Origin: Onchidella celtica
Taxonomy: Eukaryota; Mollusca; Gastropoda; Systellommatophora; Onchidiidae
Direction of reading: 5' to 3'
Assembly: GCA_963931925.1 (NCBI GenBank)
Contig: OZ007567.1
Location: 88,545,498 to 88,609,497 of the forward strand
DNA length: 64,000 nt
Part shown: one piece after another, positions 37,640-49,078 of the stretch
Layout of the letters: each line of letters begins with the position of its first letter
Numbering within the stretch: position 1 is the first letter of the stretch
Program-made: the position numbers and the translations under genes
The notes under the pieces: generated by a model
The model's input: the letters and a program-made list of their open reading frames with translations, nothing else
Told to the model about the DNA's origin: nothing
Database searches by the model: none

Positions 37640-38073
37640 CCTCATGTCTGGGGGGGAACCTCAGCCACACAGCTGTCGAAGCTCGGCTTGTGCAAGCCGC
37701 TCACGCGCTCTAACCCACACGCGCGTCTGATCCCCCGCACTCACTGTCAAAAGACACTGTAACATCGTTAGGACAGCGACGCGTCTGGGCCCCTGCTGGA
37801 AGTTCTACTACTACTTTTCGCTCTCCTATTTCGGTGGCATTAAGTCGGAGAAAGGGACTAAGACACGGGACTAACCGGACAGGAGTCTGTCTCGTGGGAT
37901 ATTTCAAACAGTACCTGAACTGCCACTCCGGCTCCCTGTGACTTCCAGGCGATAGGCCTACTACTAACTTCTTACCCGCTGTTTGGATTTTGACCCCCTT
38001 TGGGGCATTTGGGGGTTCGCTTCAGGAATCAGTTTTCTCCCGCTTGTCATTCGAGAACTGACAATTTAATAAG
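37640..38073 (+). promoter_or_regulatory. GC-rich block ending in a splice donor: candidate 5' exon of a host gene
   Basis: Unlike the AT-rich surroundings, this stretch is GC-rich with many CpGs (for example CGCTCACGCGC and ACACGCGCGTCTG), as at animal CpG-rich promoters. It ends AATAAG followed by GTAAGC at 38074, a near-perfect 5' splice site. No long open frame lies in it, so it would be a non-coding first exon. No downstream exon can be named with confidence. Confidence 0.28.
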
Positions 38074-39740
38074 GTAAGCGTCCGTGAACAAACTTTGTAA
38101 ATCTGTGCATTTAAGTCAGAATTATTTTGTAAATCAAGAGACTGGGCGCATAATTATTGTCGTCTACCCGTGAACTTAAGGATGAATGGCTAATTCAGAC
38201 TTATCACTGATTCTGTTTGAATATTATATGCGTGTACATCACTTACTAGGGTTTTGGCTTATGTCACGCGTCACAGGAGGATAGTTCAATAGTGTTAGTT
38301 CATTTATAAATTCAATTTCGTGAATGAAAAGGTTGGACGTGGTCCATGTTTTCAGTCGCATCCGAACCACCTAGGAAAAGTGAACTGGCAGCCATCCATG
38401 TTTTGTCCGCGTAATAATAGAATTATTTTAAATCTGTGTACAAATACTGTATAAGCCGACAGCCCGTAACCAGATTATACATTATTTAGGCTGGGCTAAG
38501 TTATAATTAAAGTCAGTACCGTAACCATACAGTTAATCCAAATAAATAATAAAATCTGATGCGCAGGCAGAAAATGGAACACAGTGTCACTGACAAATGA
38601 CTTCTACTAGGATAATTGCTACATTTTCCTACTTTTGATTGCAGTATTTTATCTCGTGTCGTCATTTTCTGCCGGATGTGGCAAACTATATCTCATAGCT
38701 TTTCACATTATTATCACTCTCGGGGTAGACATTGCAAGAGAGTAAAACATTTTGCAGAGCCGCTCTTGTCTGTGAATCATTTCACGTAATTGTGGTTTTA
38801 AGTGGGAATTCTGACATTTCCGCAGCCACTTTTAAATTGAGCTGTGGTTATTTCATATTGTTTGCCTCATTGTCTTTCTGTACCTATGTTATATTCATGG
38901 TGGATAGCTATGTACTTCTATCATCGTTTCGCTGAGCTGGAATGCAGACTGTCTCTTGAAGTTAAGTGCAACATAGACTCAATTCTTAGTTGGTATCTTT
39001 ATTGTACATTGTATTGTAGTTGTATGTGTTTTGTTTACACAATGCAGAAATACATTATAAAGAATACAGCTTAAAGCATTTCAAACATACAATCATATTG
39101 TGAAAAATTGCGACTTAACATTTCAACAATTGTTCCTCAAAACGAGGTAAAACAGAGCTACGACTCTCAGAGAGAATTATGATGAAAACAAAATTCTAGT
39201 TCATTTGAACCATGAGAAAGCCAAAGCTAAAGGGCGATGGACAAAAATTTGTCGAAGACAGAATTGTTAATGCAATCGACTCCATCTTGTGAGATTTAAT
39301 TACCTCCGGACCAATGTTGCAGCGTCCTAATGTGGCAGAGATTATGGGTGACATATTCAAAAGCCAGAAGGTTTTGAACATGAAAAATTTAATTATTCCA
39401 ACTGTAATTACTTGAAGCAAGAATGTGAAATAAATTTTTGCTAGAGTTACGTTTTAAGTTTCTACTTTACTCGTAGGCCATTCAGAGGAGCTGGTTTTTA
39501 ATTATACTCTCGAAATATCAGGAGCAAGAAGTGTTTTCTTTGAAACTGATTTACCCGTCATTGCGTAGAATTTTTCTAGTCCAAAAACATCTTTTCACGT
39601 AAACGAGTTGTTCATAAATGAATGAACTTGATATTCGTTTTAATGGTTATCTTATTCCGGCCGGGCTGAAAGGGCAACGCCCAATTACAACTCCAAGTCT
39701 GAAGAAGAATATTTAATGATTTCTCATTTTACTTGTGCAG
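38074..39740. other. No recognised gene; possible intron
   Basis: AT-rich. Its right edge, TTACTTGTGCAG at 39729-39740, resembles a 3' splice site, so the whole could be an intron after the GC-rich block (speculative). Confidence 0.35.
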
Positions 39741-39768
39741 CTGAAGATGGCGGGTTTTTCGCCGAGAT
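39741..39768 (+). ncRNA. Degenerate hammerhead-ribozyme-like core
   Basis: CTGAAGA (fits CUGANGA) at 39741-39747, a four-base stem GGCG/CGCC with a seven-base loop (39749-39763), then GAGA where an active hammerhead needs GAAA. Stems I and III are not evident. Hammerheads occur in Penelope-like elements and retrozymes of animals, so this may be a repeat relic. It could also be chance, or the start of an exon (an ATG in good context lies at 39747). Confidence 0.22.
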
Positions 39769-40227
39769 CGAAGAATTACGGTTATGTGGCCTGAAGCCGG
39801 TGAAAGAATGCCAGTCTGACAAAACCGTTATGAATAATTGAAATATAACTCTTCACAAGGATTTGCTCAATCATTGACGAAGTATGTACGAACCCTGGTA
39901 AAAGGGCATGAATGTTTGATTTCATTTGCCATCATGATTTCATTGTCTGCCCTGGAAATGAAATGTAGCATTGAAATATTAAATAAGTTTAATGGAAGCT
40001 CAAAACGGCATCACGACATCGAGACACGAGGCAGTGATGTTAGAGCTAGCATTTCATGACGACTTCCTTCGGGGTCTGCTGTTCTTGTTGTGCTCTTTGT
40101 TTTCGGTGTATCTCTCTGTCCTTGACATTTGCAGTTGTTGTTGTGTTTTGTTGTTGTTGTTGTTTTTTATTATTTTCTTGTACTTTTTTTTTTTTTTTTT
40201 TGTATTTGTCATACTTGTTTGATCCCA
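39769..40227. other. No recognised gene
   Basis: Ends in a GTT and T-rich simple stretch (40134-40204) abutting the SINE. Confidence 0.5.
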
Positions 40228-40502
40228 CTGGGGAGGGGGTGGTGGGGATTTGTTGTTGTTTTGTTTTGGCCATGCAGCGGGCCATATTAAGCTTGCTTTT
40301 CTGGACTTACAACTACCAAGGTATCTTTAACCTACGTAACGTGCACACGGGCCCTCCGATTTTTTTGTCCTTATCCGAAAAGACTAGGCTAGGTGCTCAA
40401 TCCTACCTACAACAGGAAATTCGACCAAACTTCCAACATGCCTACGCCGATTGGGAACCGAACCCGGTACCTGCGGGCGAATACCTTGCCTCTAGACCCA
40501 GT
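40228..40502 (-). mobile_element. tRNA-derived SINE, copy 3 (diverged)
   Basis: On the minus strand: GTCTAGAGGCAAGGTATTCG, a B-box-like GGGTTCGGTTCCC, the GCATGTTGG element, CTTTTCGGATAAGGAC, GGGCCCGTGTGCACGTTAC and ATACCTTGGTAGTTG. The order matches the other copies, but it is more diverged at the head and in the 3' half. Confidence 0.82.
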
Positions 40503-43007
40503 ATCTGGAGTGCAGGAGACGTGGATTTTTGTTTAAGTGATCAGAGTGACCTTTTACATTTGCGAGGGGGTGTGGTCGGATTCCCAGTGGTAAAATAATT
40601 ATATGTGCACCGATTACTTTATGCGATATTTCCTGTGAAAAACAATTTACCCCGCTGTCCATGGAGGGCATCTGAAAGTGTTTGGCTCTGTGATAATGTC
40701 ACATTCTTCTGTTTTCAACCATCACTATTTTGCTGTGTTGCCTATCTTACTGCTGTCCGTAGGGTTGCAAGAAATGTCCGGAATGTTATCTGTAGCATGG
40801 CTGTTTTGCTCGGTTTCATTCCTCGACTTGATCACGACTAGAGCAGGGGTTTTGTCCCTTGCTGTTCCCGGTTTTGAGATGTTTCATTTCAGTTTTTGTC
40901 TAGATTCTGTTGTCATGACAACTTGGCATGGCTTGGTGCTCTTTAAAATTTCTCCTGCCAGGGAGAAGTCACAGTTTTACTCAAAGGAGAATAGCAAGTG
41001 ATAATCTCATTAACTTGGTATTTGGATCTCGCATTGACCTGGACACATGAGCAAATTACACATTGCAGGAAAACTTAGTGGTTCTGGCAGCACAGCATTG
41101 ACAAAATAAATTGATTTAATCGGCTAAAGGCAGTGGTAGGATTACTTCCTGTAGAAGTCATGGGGGCGCCGGTCCAGCGAGGGGCGCCAGTCATCTCTGC
41201 GCAAGACGATATTGGGTCCGGTGTTAGAGTTCACTGTTATTCCCGCCCATTCTTTGCTAGGGCACTGTCATTCCCGTCACTTTCCTGTCTCTATGCCTGG
41301 CCTCATCCCCATGGGATGCTTTTGTTGGTCTGCATAATAATTATTATGAGTACAACTTGAGCATGATATGACAGCTTGGCTGTTGATGACTGATTTTCAA
41401 AAGAACCACTATATTGTTCATGGATTCTGCGTTTTTTATCGTTTGTATTGTGGTCTGTGTGCGTATCCAATCTCTAATAGCTCCCGATGGCAGGTCATTT
41501 CTACCGTTAACATCTTCCTTTACAGTTCTGCAGTGGAGATCTATGATTCGCATGTGTACAGACAGGTGGAGATCACTTGCGGAGTTGGTGGAAAGGTCAC
41601 TGTCTTTTCTTATCCGCGTTAATACCATCATAATGTCTGGAGATCTTGCAGACAGGATGTGGCTCTGACGTTGTGTGCTCTTTGTGTAAATAACGTGGAT
41701 GTCATTAAAGGTCTTAAAATTCATCAGCAAAATAAAAATTCAACCCGCAGAATGAACATACATTCAAATCATTTTACAAATGTCATATGGGATCCTCTCT
41801 AGCTTGTGAGTCTCGCTGTTTTTTGTTTTGTTTTTTTAATTTGGATGTTGGCAAATTTCCATGTTTTTATCTTTGCAGTCCCTGATAAAGTGAGTGGGTC
41901 ATAATTTGATTTCAAGTTTATCATTCCTGCCAAATGAGACTTAGGCTTCCTTTTCTTTTCCGCGTATATTTGATGTGTAAGAATGTGATTAAAGTTGTTT
42001 TTGTCTTGAAACTTATCGAGTAACCCATTTTGGCAACCCACTGTTCTTATCTCTGTGGAATCGCTTCGCCCCGCCATATCAAATTTGTGTGGGCAAAGTA
42101 AGATTATTTAGAAGTCATCAACCTGTCTTATTGGGTTTTGTGGTATTCTTTTTTTTTCCTTCGTATACGTAGTTTACTAGTTCTATCATTCGAGATTCCA
42201 GGCACTATCGGGATAGTGGAAATGCTTGTGGTTCTGATTTGAAACCACAAACACAAGTGAATAACGATGACAGACTCTCTTGGACGAGATCAACTGTTTA
42301 CAGTTATCATGTAAGCCATTAATAGCAAGGATGAAAATGACAATCTCAGTTAGTATAATAGATATGGAAATAAACACATGTGTCTGAAAAGTACCAAAGT
42401 CAGGGTGGAGTCACACAGTTTTGGGAAGTGGAATTAGGTTGTCCTGTGGATAGAAATAGCAATATTTAATTACGATAGAGTCAGAAGGTTGAGGTCTCGC
42501 TTTTTTTTTTTTTTAAGAAGAAGAACAAAAATCAGGAAGAAAAAGTGGTGAACATTAAAATTTGAAGTTCTGAGCACTTTTAGGATGAAAGAAAAGACAG
42601 CTGGTCTTGAAGCCAACATCTCTGCGGGCAGGCAGACAGGGTGCGTAAGTGAGACAGATGGCTGGCGTAGAGGGGTAGTGGGGTGGTCAGGGGAGGGGAG
42701 AGAGTGTTTGTGTTTCTTAATGGTAAAAAAAAAAAAAAAGAGAGAGAGAGAGAGAGAGAAGGAAGAGGGAGGGGGGTGAGAGAAGATTGACAGACAGATC
42801 GAACTGGCATAACACAAGACTGGCTGGTGATACTCACTTTAGTCACTAGTTAATCCACAGACGGTGAGGTGGACGGACACTTCTCACAGACAGACTCCGT
42901 GGAAAAATAGGAGATTAGCAACGGAGACACTCAAGAGACAGACAGATCAATGTCGTTTCATTGTGTGCGTGCTTGTGTGTCTGCTCAGGCTGTGCTTTTA
43001 TTTGTAT
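40503..43007. other. No recognisable gene; GA and A runs
   Basis: Contains a T run (about 42501-42514) and an A run followed by GA repeats at 42725-42760. Frames up to 128 codons (41344-41730, minus) have no recognisable motifs. A short GGGGCGCC-rich patch lies near 41161-41190. Confidence 0.5.
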
Positions 43008-43234
43008 CCGAGACACAGAATAGCGAGACGGACCATTCCTTCTTTCTCTATCCACAGCTTGTGAGCGTATAAACACGGTGAGTACTACTCACAGAGCCAT
43101 GTGGTACTAGTCTTTACCGTTCAACTTTTAAGGGGGTGTGGTGCGAATTGTTGCATTGTTGACATGGATGGTACGCGCTCAAGCCGGCGGACGGAAAATG
43201 ATGAAATGGTCCGTCTCGATATCTTGTGTCTCGG
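43008..43234. repeat. Foldback family A (MITE-like), copy 1
   Basis: Terminal inverted repeats of about 35 bp: it begins CCGAGACACAGAATAGCGAG and ends, inverted, with CCGAGACACAAGATATCGAG. The flanks TTTGTAT and CTTGTAT form an imperfect duplication. Read in reverse complement, its interior aligns along its whole length with 47748-47955. It has no coding capacity, so a DNA transposon elsewhere would have to move it. Confidence 0.87.
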
Positions 43235-43283
43235 CTTGTATTTTTGGCCACTTTTATTGTTGTGTTTTCTGTCTGTTCCAGAG

Positions 43284-43406
43284 AAAATGTTGCTGGGGTC
43301 ACGTAGTCTAATTACAAAGCCAAATAGAAAACATATTGAGTTGTGTTCATTGTTCAGCAATGGCTTATAATGCAAAATACTACGCTCCCCTAACAACAAC
43401 CATTTA
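43284..43406 (+). repeat. Foldback family D, copy 2
   Basis: The left end AATGTTGCTGGGGTCACGTA and the inverted right end AATGGTTGTTGTTAGGGGAG pair. The interior ACAAAGCC...GTTGTGTTCATTGTTCAGC is shared with copies at 36072 and 53081. It lies about 50 bp from family A copy 1. Confidence 0.75.
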
Positions 43407-44072
43407 GACATGCCAGGTGAACATTTCCATTTCTAGGTAAAAAGAAATATCAATAATCTTTCTTTTGTATGATTATTTGTTTCCATATTTCACTAGCGAT
43501 TCTTCGCCCGTGTTATCTGAATTGAGATTTTCGTTCCTCGCAGGAAATCTGACGATTTTCTGTGAAATGTGAATAGACAGCGAAAAGGAAAATTAGCCAG
43601 CAATAATTATCGTGAATGTGATTTTTTTTTTAATGCGCAATATCTGGATAACTGCTGTGACAGTGCACTATTGTGTAAGGGACAATTAATCGACTTTCCG
43701 CCCTTGTCAGGATAAGCCCGTGAAATCTGTTGCATTTGTCTGAGTTGAGTGTAAGCCTCGGTGTTAGTGCCAAGGCTCGTTGGTTGGCGAGGCATTTATC
43801 TAGAGTAGGCTGCGGTTATGAGTGGGGGAGTGTTGGCTAATGATTTATATTCCAAGTGAAACCTGCATTCCTGGAGATACCAGATGGAGATTCGAATTTC
43901 CAGCTGTGTGACTAGTTTCGAAAAAACCATTGCAGATGTAAATGTTTTTACAGTTTCTGTTCCTCTTATGGTTATCGTTGTACATGGTGTCACTGGCTGG
44001 GATTTGCGGTTCGCTGATATGATTAGGCTTCATGGGCATTCATTTGACATCATTCACAATTTTATTTCATAT
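43407..44072. other. No recognised gene
   Basis: No motif or repeat assigned. Confidence 0.5.
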
Positions 44073-44308
44073 TTCATCACTGTTCCCTAAAACTGTAGTA
44101 GTTGGTTTTGACTACTTTTCAGAAGAAGCAAAAAACTGTTTTATTTTAACACAACTAGTCTAGTGGCGCTGACTTTATGAAAGTTTGCTCTACGATTACT
44201 TTAAAATTTAGGTTTAGGAGTCTAGAACCAAGATCATTCGATGTGGCTTAGAAAGTAGTTGAGCATCGAATTTTTTAGTTACTACAGTCCTAGGGAACGG
44301 TGATGATT
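44073..44308 (-). repeat. Foldback family B (MITE-like), complete copy
   Basis: About 236 bp with inverted ends: left TTCATCACTGTTCCCTAAAA, right (inverted) AATCATCACCGTTCCCTAGG, both continuing into CTGTAGTA. Its reverse complement aligns with 47421-47628 through CATCGAATGATCTTGGTTCT and AAAATAAAACAGTTTTT. Confidence 0.87.
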
Positions 44309-47300
44309 TATTCTTTACTAATTCTTTGTTGCAGTAAATTCTGCGTTTCTCAAAAAATGGCAAAGCGCATGCAGCTAGGGCTACTCTCTTTTTTCCTCCT
44401 TTGATTTTTTCCTCCCTTTCCCATTTTTCATTCCTTCTTTCTGTGCGTCCATGTCACTTTTTCTCTGTCACAGCTTTCCGTCTATTCTGTCTTGTGAAAT
44501 TCTTTTATCCGGTTCCGCTTTTAATGCCTCGCCAAGTGCTTCTCGGCTTGCTATCTTTGCTATCTAACCATAAGTTATCAAATATCTAGATCTCCACAGT
44601 GCCACTTTGCCACGCCTTGCCGTAGTCACGCATCAATCTTTGCATGTGCATTCTAATGCATAAACTGGACGGGTGATAGCAAAAATTGCACCAATAAAAC
44701 CCTTGGATTGGTTTTCGCCTTCCTTTAACTGATTAAACTCAGCTGTTCATTGAGTGGTGCACACATTTTAAATGGGACGATGGTTTGAAGAAAGATTGAT
44801 AAAATTGGTAAGTTAGATTTCAAGATATTTGCACAATTTAATGGTCTCGGGCGTTTCTAATAAATATAATCCGCGCCATTACATGGGGCATGTTTGCACC
44901 ATATGTGATGATTGCAGTTGAGCGAGTGTATAGTGCGAACTCATCTGTCTTCTTACCGTCTGAACGATTCTAGTCTAAAGCTTGTATAATAATTGACTCA
45001 GGTTTGTGTAAATCTCATGTTTCAGTCATTTCCTTGTTGTGTTTTTCCCTCAAAAATCGGAAGGAAGAATTAATTTTGTCTTTCATCCTTTTTTAACAGC
45101 TTTGTTTATCTTTTGTCTAATTAATTCAGTATGGTCGGTTCATTTTGTTCATTCATTCTTTTGTTCTTGATAACCCATGCTTAATTGGTGTTTTCTTGTT
45201 GGTGTTTTGATTGCTTTCGTTCCATGTACTTTTTTGTTGTTTTTTTTGCTCTTAATCTCAGTAATTGCTATGGTTATATTTTCTGTTGATCTCCTTTAAG
45301 TTTCATATTTGTTCACGTCTTATCTCAAGCAATATTTTGTCAAGATTTTAAAACGTTTTTGTCTTTGTTGTCTTTTTTTATTTCTTATGTCCGTTGTTTG
45401 TTTTTTTTCATCTTTCCAAACCAAAGACAGCCATTACAAACTATTCAGGCCCTGGCTATTGTTTTACATCAGGCTCTGGCTCTCTTGAGCTCTGTGGATA
45501 ATTGAAGACTGGTGGGAATTAGCTAATTTGATCTTTTGATTGACTGCCTGCAAATCGTTTTTGTTGTTTTTGTTGTTTGGTTGTTGTATTTGCTTATTGA
45601 TGTACTTTCTTTTTATCTGGACTTTTTTTTTGGGGGGGGGCGGGGGGGGGGGATCCTTTTTTGTCCTGATTGTATTTAGTGTGACTTTTTATTGTAGCAT
45701 TTCATTTTGGTCTTTTTACTGCGTAGCACGCGTATGAATGGGTGGGTGTTAGACTATTCTGAGTGGAGGAAGCGGGGAGGTGCGTTTTTTGTACTCTCTC
45801 CTGAAAGTGGCAGTAGAAAATAAAGAGTAATCATTGTTCTCAAATATGATGATGGGGCGATGGACGGAAAAGGGACACTCTGTTTTAATATTTATCACTA
45901 CTGGTGCCTCAGATTATTTGAAAGTACGGGAACTGAACGAAAAATAAGTAATATATAACGAAACGGCGTATGGGCAAATGTTTGAATGATAGTGGAAAAT
46001 TGTGTTTATTTGTTCTATCACTGCTACATGTGCTATAGTAACCACTAATGTAGCTACTGCTACAATAAGTACTTCAGCGGCTACGGCTTCGTTTCACTAT
46101 CTTTCTTCTTCTGTAACTTTCCCCTCTTGTCTTTGTCTTTTTTGTCGTTTGATTTTTCTTCACCATTATTTCTCCTTCTCTTTCCGTTCCTTCTTTTCAG
46201 TCTGAATCGCTCGCTTTGTTCTCGCTGTGCAAAGGCACCGTGCTGTTATTGTAGTATTGTTTTCTTATCTATATCTTTCATGATGTACAACATAACTACT
46301 TCGTGAATGTCAATCATTACCTACTTTTTTACACAAATTTTCAACGTCATTTGGCTCGCTTAAGTGAATACTTTTATTCATAGCTTTATATATTGTCCCA
46401 TCAACCAAAAAAAAAAAAAATAAATCTCATGATGGCTTAATATGCAGATCACTTGTCATTCATTCATGGAAATGTAATGAAATTACTTGTTCATGTGATA
46501 AACTTGCTCATTTTCTGAAGTAAGAAAATAGGAGCAAACCAAGAAAAGGCTTCTCACATCTTAGTTAAATGAATACTCATTAGTTAATGTGTTTGCTTTA
46601 CGCACACAATAGGGCAATAATGTCCACGAATGAAAGAGTGATCTATCTCCACATTTATTTTGTTGGTAAACAAAATAACTTTATGGGCGTGTACAGGACC
46701 TTCCAATTCTTCAACTGAAAAAAAAAAAGGGTCGAGCTGCCCTGAGACGAAATAAACTAATTGTTTCCTGTCTTTTCTTTTGGCATACTTTTTAAATATT
46801 TGTTTTTCAAATTTCCGAATCCAATATTCTCAGAAATAATTGAAGGGGATTTATACTACTTTTTGTTCATGGGCACTGCTGAGCACGAGAAACACACATC
46901 TATCTTCATATCGTAGCTGACCATAGTTCATGAGATCCTTCTGTTGTAGTTGTGTGATTGTTTTCATGATAAAATTTTTGGCCGCTTTTCACATCTGAAG
47001 AAGACAAGTGCAGCTGATATATCTAAAGGCGTCAGCGTAATCTTCTACCAATTATCATTGGCTGAAAGTAGGTGGATACTTTATGTAATAAAAACAATGC
47101 TTTATTTCTTGAGACTTCGCCTGGAAAAAAGAAGCCGGATGTTTCGAAAAAAGATATTTGATATTCTTCGAGCACTGCCAAGGAATACGAACAAGATAAA
47201 AAATAAAAAAAGCAAAAATATCCAGTCTTCGTTTAGAAAGCCGCCTCTCATGATACTCCTTGTTTGCCAATTTTTTTTAAAAAGGAAAAAGCTACAACCT

Positions 47301-47420
47301 CAGCAAAATCTTGGATCTTTAAACTAAAACGTCAGTGCATGGATGTTTGTTCCTGTCACGTCAGTGCATGGATTTAATGTTTGACGCCTACCATTGCTAT
47401 AGTTTGTTTTCATTATGTTA
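44309..47420. other. No recognisable gene
   Basis: 3.1 kb of T-rich sequence on the plus strand. Two G runs (about 45631-45651), an A run near 46407-46420. Frames of up to 125 codons (46950-47327) are Lys/Phe-rich and unremarkable. ACGTCAGTGCATGGAT occurs twice near 47329 and 47358. Confidence 0.5.
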
Positions 47421-47628
47421 TGTCACCGTTCCCTAAGATTGTCGTAACTCAAAAATTCCAAAATTCAATTTTTTAAAAATATAATCAAAATTAAAGGCTG
47501 GCATCGAATGATCTTAGTTCTAGACTCCAAATACGAAAAATAACCGGATGACAGTTTCAAAAAGTCATCGTCACTAGAACAGTTGCGCTAAAATAAAACA
47601 GTTTTTGGCTTCTCCTGTTTCTTCATTT
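47421..47628 (+). repeat. Foldback family B, right-truncated copy
   Basis: Starts TGTCACCGTTCCCTAAGATT and follows the 44073 copy (in reverse complement) through CATCGAATGATCTTAGTTCT, TCGTCACTAGAACAGTTG and AAAATAAAACAGTTTTTGGC. It breaks off at a run of 13 G, and the second terminal repeat is missing. Confidence 0.84.
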
Positions 47629-47747
47629 GGGGGGGGGGGGGGCGGTGGTGACATTACACACTACGGAATTTTTCCATACAAATTTGATTTGCACGTGTTG
47701 TTGTTGTTTTCATTTTATTTCTATTTTTAGCAGTGAGACACCCAAAT

Positions 47748-47955
47748 CCGAGACACAGGATACCGAGATGAGGCAATTCGTTATATTCCGTCCGTTGACT
47801 TACACGCGTATCATCGATGTCAGTAATGCAACAGTTCGCACCATATCCTTTGATAACTGAATGAAAAAAAGTAGTACTCGCAGTATTTATACGCGCGCAA
47901 TTTGTGGACATATAGTGAGAGTAGGAATAGGTCGTCTCAGTATTCTGTGTCTCGG
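47748..47955. repeat. Foldback family A (MITE-like), copy 2
   Basis: Inverted ends CCGAGACACAGGATACCGAG and (inverted) CCGAGACACAGAATACTGAG. Flanks ACCCAAAT and ACCAAAAT are an imperfect 8-bp duplication (7 of 8). It shares the interior TTCCGTCCG, TGCAACAGTTCGCACCA, AGTAGTACTC and TTTATACGC with the reverse complement of 43008-43234. Confidence 0.87.
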
Positions 47956-48802
47956 ACCAAAATAATGATAACGACAAGCTCACTTTCTGTCCATTTCTGT
48001 ATGTCCACCGGTAGCAACAGGTTTGGCATGAAGGGATTATTTTTGCTATGTGCCTTTGCTGCTCTGCACGAAGTTACACCGGAGATAAGAATGATATCAA
48101 AACTAGATTGGCATGGCATGCACACGTTTCTCCGCTTCAGGTCAACAACCCTGCTACACCACACGGGGATGTACATGGAGGCGGGTGTGCAAGACTTGTA
48201 TTTTCTCAGAAAGATATAGCACGAGTACGCGTAACATGCAACAGGTGTTATCTGATAGACCCCGTCACTTTATCTTGTTTGGACTGGTTTATTAATACCT
48301 GCTTGAGGTCCCCATAACCTCACCCAAGGCATAACTACGAATCAGTCAGCCGCGAGTAAGTTTTTCTTGCATTTCAAACACAGCATAATATCTCGCCCCC
48401 GCAGCCACACCATAGATAAAGGCATGCAATGTTTTAAATTCCGCATAACTCACCTTCACCACGTCGCCTAGGAGTTGACTGCATTTCAAACTACGAATAA
48501 TTCAGATAGTTGAGAGTGAAAAGCTACACAAAAAACCATTCATTTCTTCCTTCTAGGGAGGGATAGAAAGAAAGCTCTATAGTTTGTTGTAGTTTTCTAA
48601 ACAAATTTATCTTGCGTGATAAGTTATAGTTTTGTTGTTGTTGTTGGTAAGTTCCACATGGACATTAATTTGCAAAACAAGTGAGATTTCTTCATTAAAA
48701 CTTTTCTTGAGGACAATGTTCATTATTTCGATGAAGTAATGGCCTGTAATCACAAAAATACATGAATGTAAGACAGAACTGCTGGAAATTTGTTGGTGTT
48801 GC
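47956..48802. other. No recognised gene
   Basis: Frames of 79-105 codons overlap on both strands at 47902-48317 without recognised motifs. Confidence 0.5.
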
Positions 48803-49078
48803 TTTTGTTGCTGTTGTTGTTGCTGGTGGTGGTGGTGGTTTTGTTGCTGTTGTTGTTGCTGGTGTTGGTGGTGGTTTTGTTGCTGTTGTTGTTGCTGGTG
48901 TTGGTGGTGGTTTTGTTGCTGTTGTTGTTGCTGGTGGTGGTGGTGGTTTTGTTGCTGTTGTTGTTGCTGGTGTTGGTGGTGGTTTTGTTGCTGTTGTTGT
49001 TGCTGGTGGTGGTGGTGGTTTTGTTGCTGTTGTTGTTGCTGGTGGTGGTGGTGGTTTTGTTGATGTTGTTGTTTTTGT
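48803..49078 (+). repeat. 36-bp G/T-rich minisatellite, 7.6 units
   Basis: Units start at 48803, 48839, 48875, 48911, 48947, 48983, 49019 and a partial one at 49055. The unit begins TTTTGTTGCTGTTG and ends in TGGTGGTGG. The only recurrent variation is GGTGTTGG versus GGTGGTGG, in the order G,T,T,G,T,G,G. The 36-bp length is a multiple of three, so one frame reads FVAVVVAG(V/G)GGG in every unit. The strand is almost free of A. No start context or flanking coding sequence supports a real protein. Confidence 0.95.

Noticed and set aside
39747-39794. Start of a host coding exon (ATG in AAGATGGCG context)
   Set aside because: The frame stops after 15 codons and no good splice donor precedes the stop. 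A repeat-derived origin is at least as likely.
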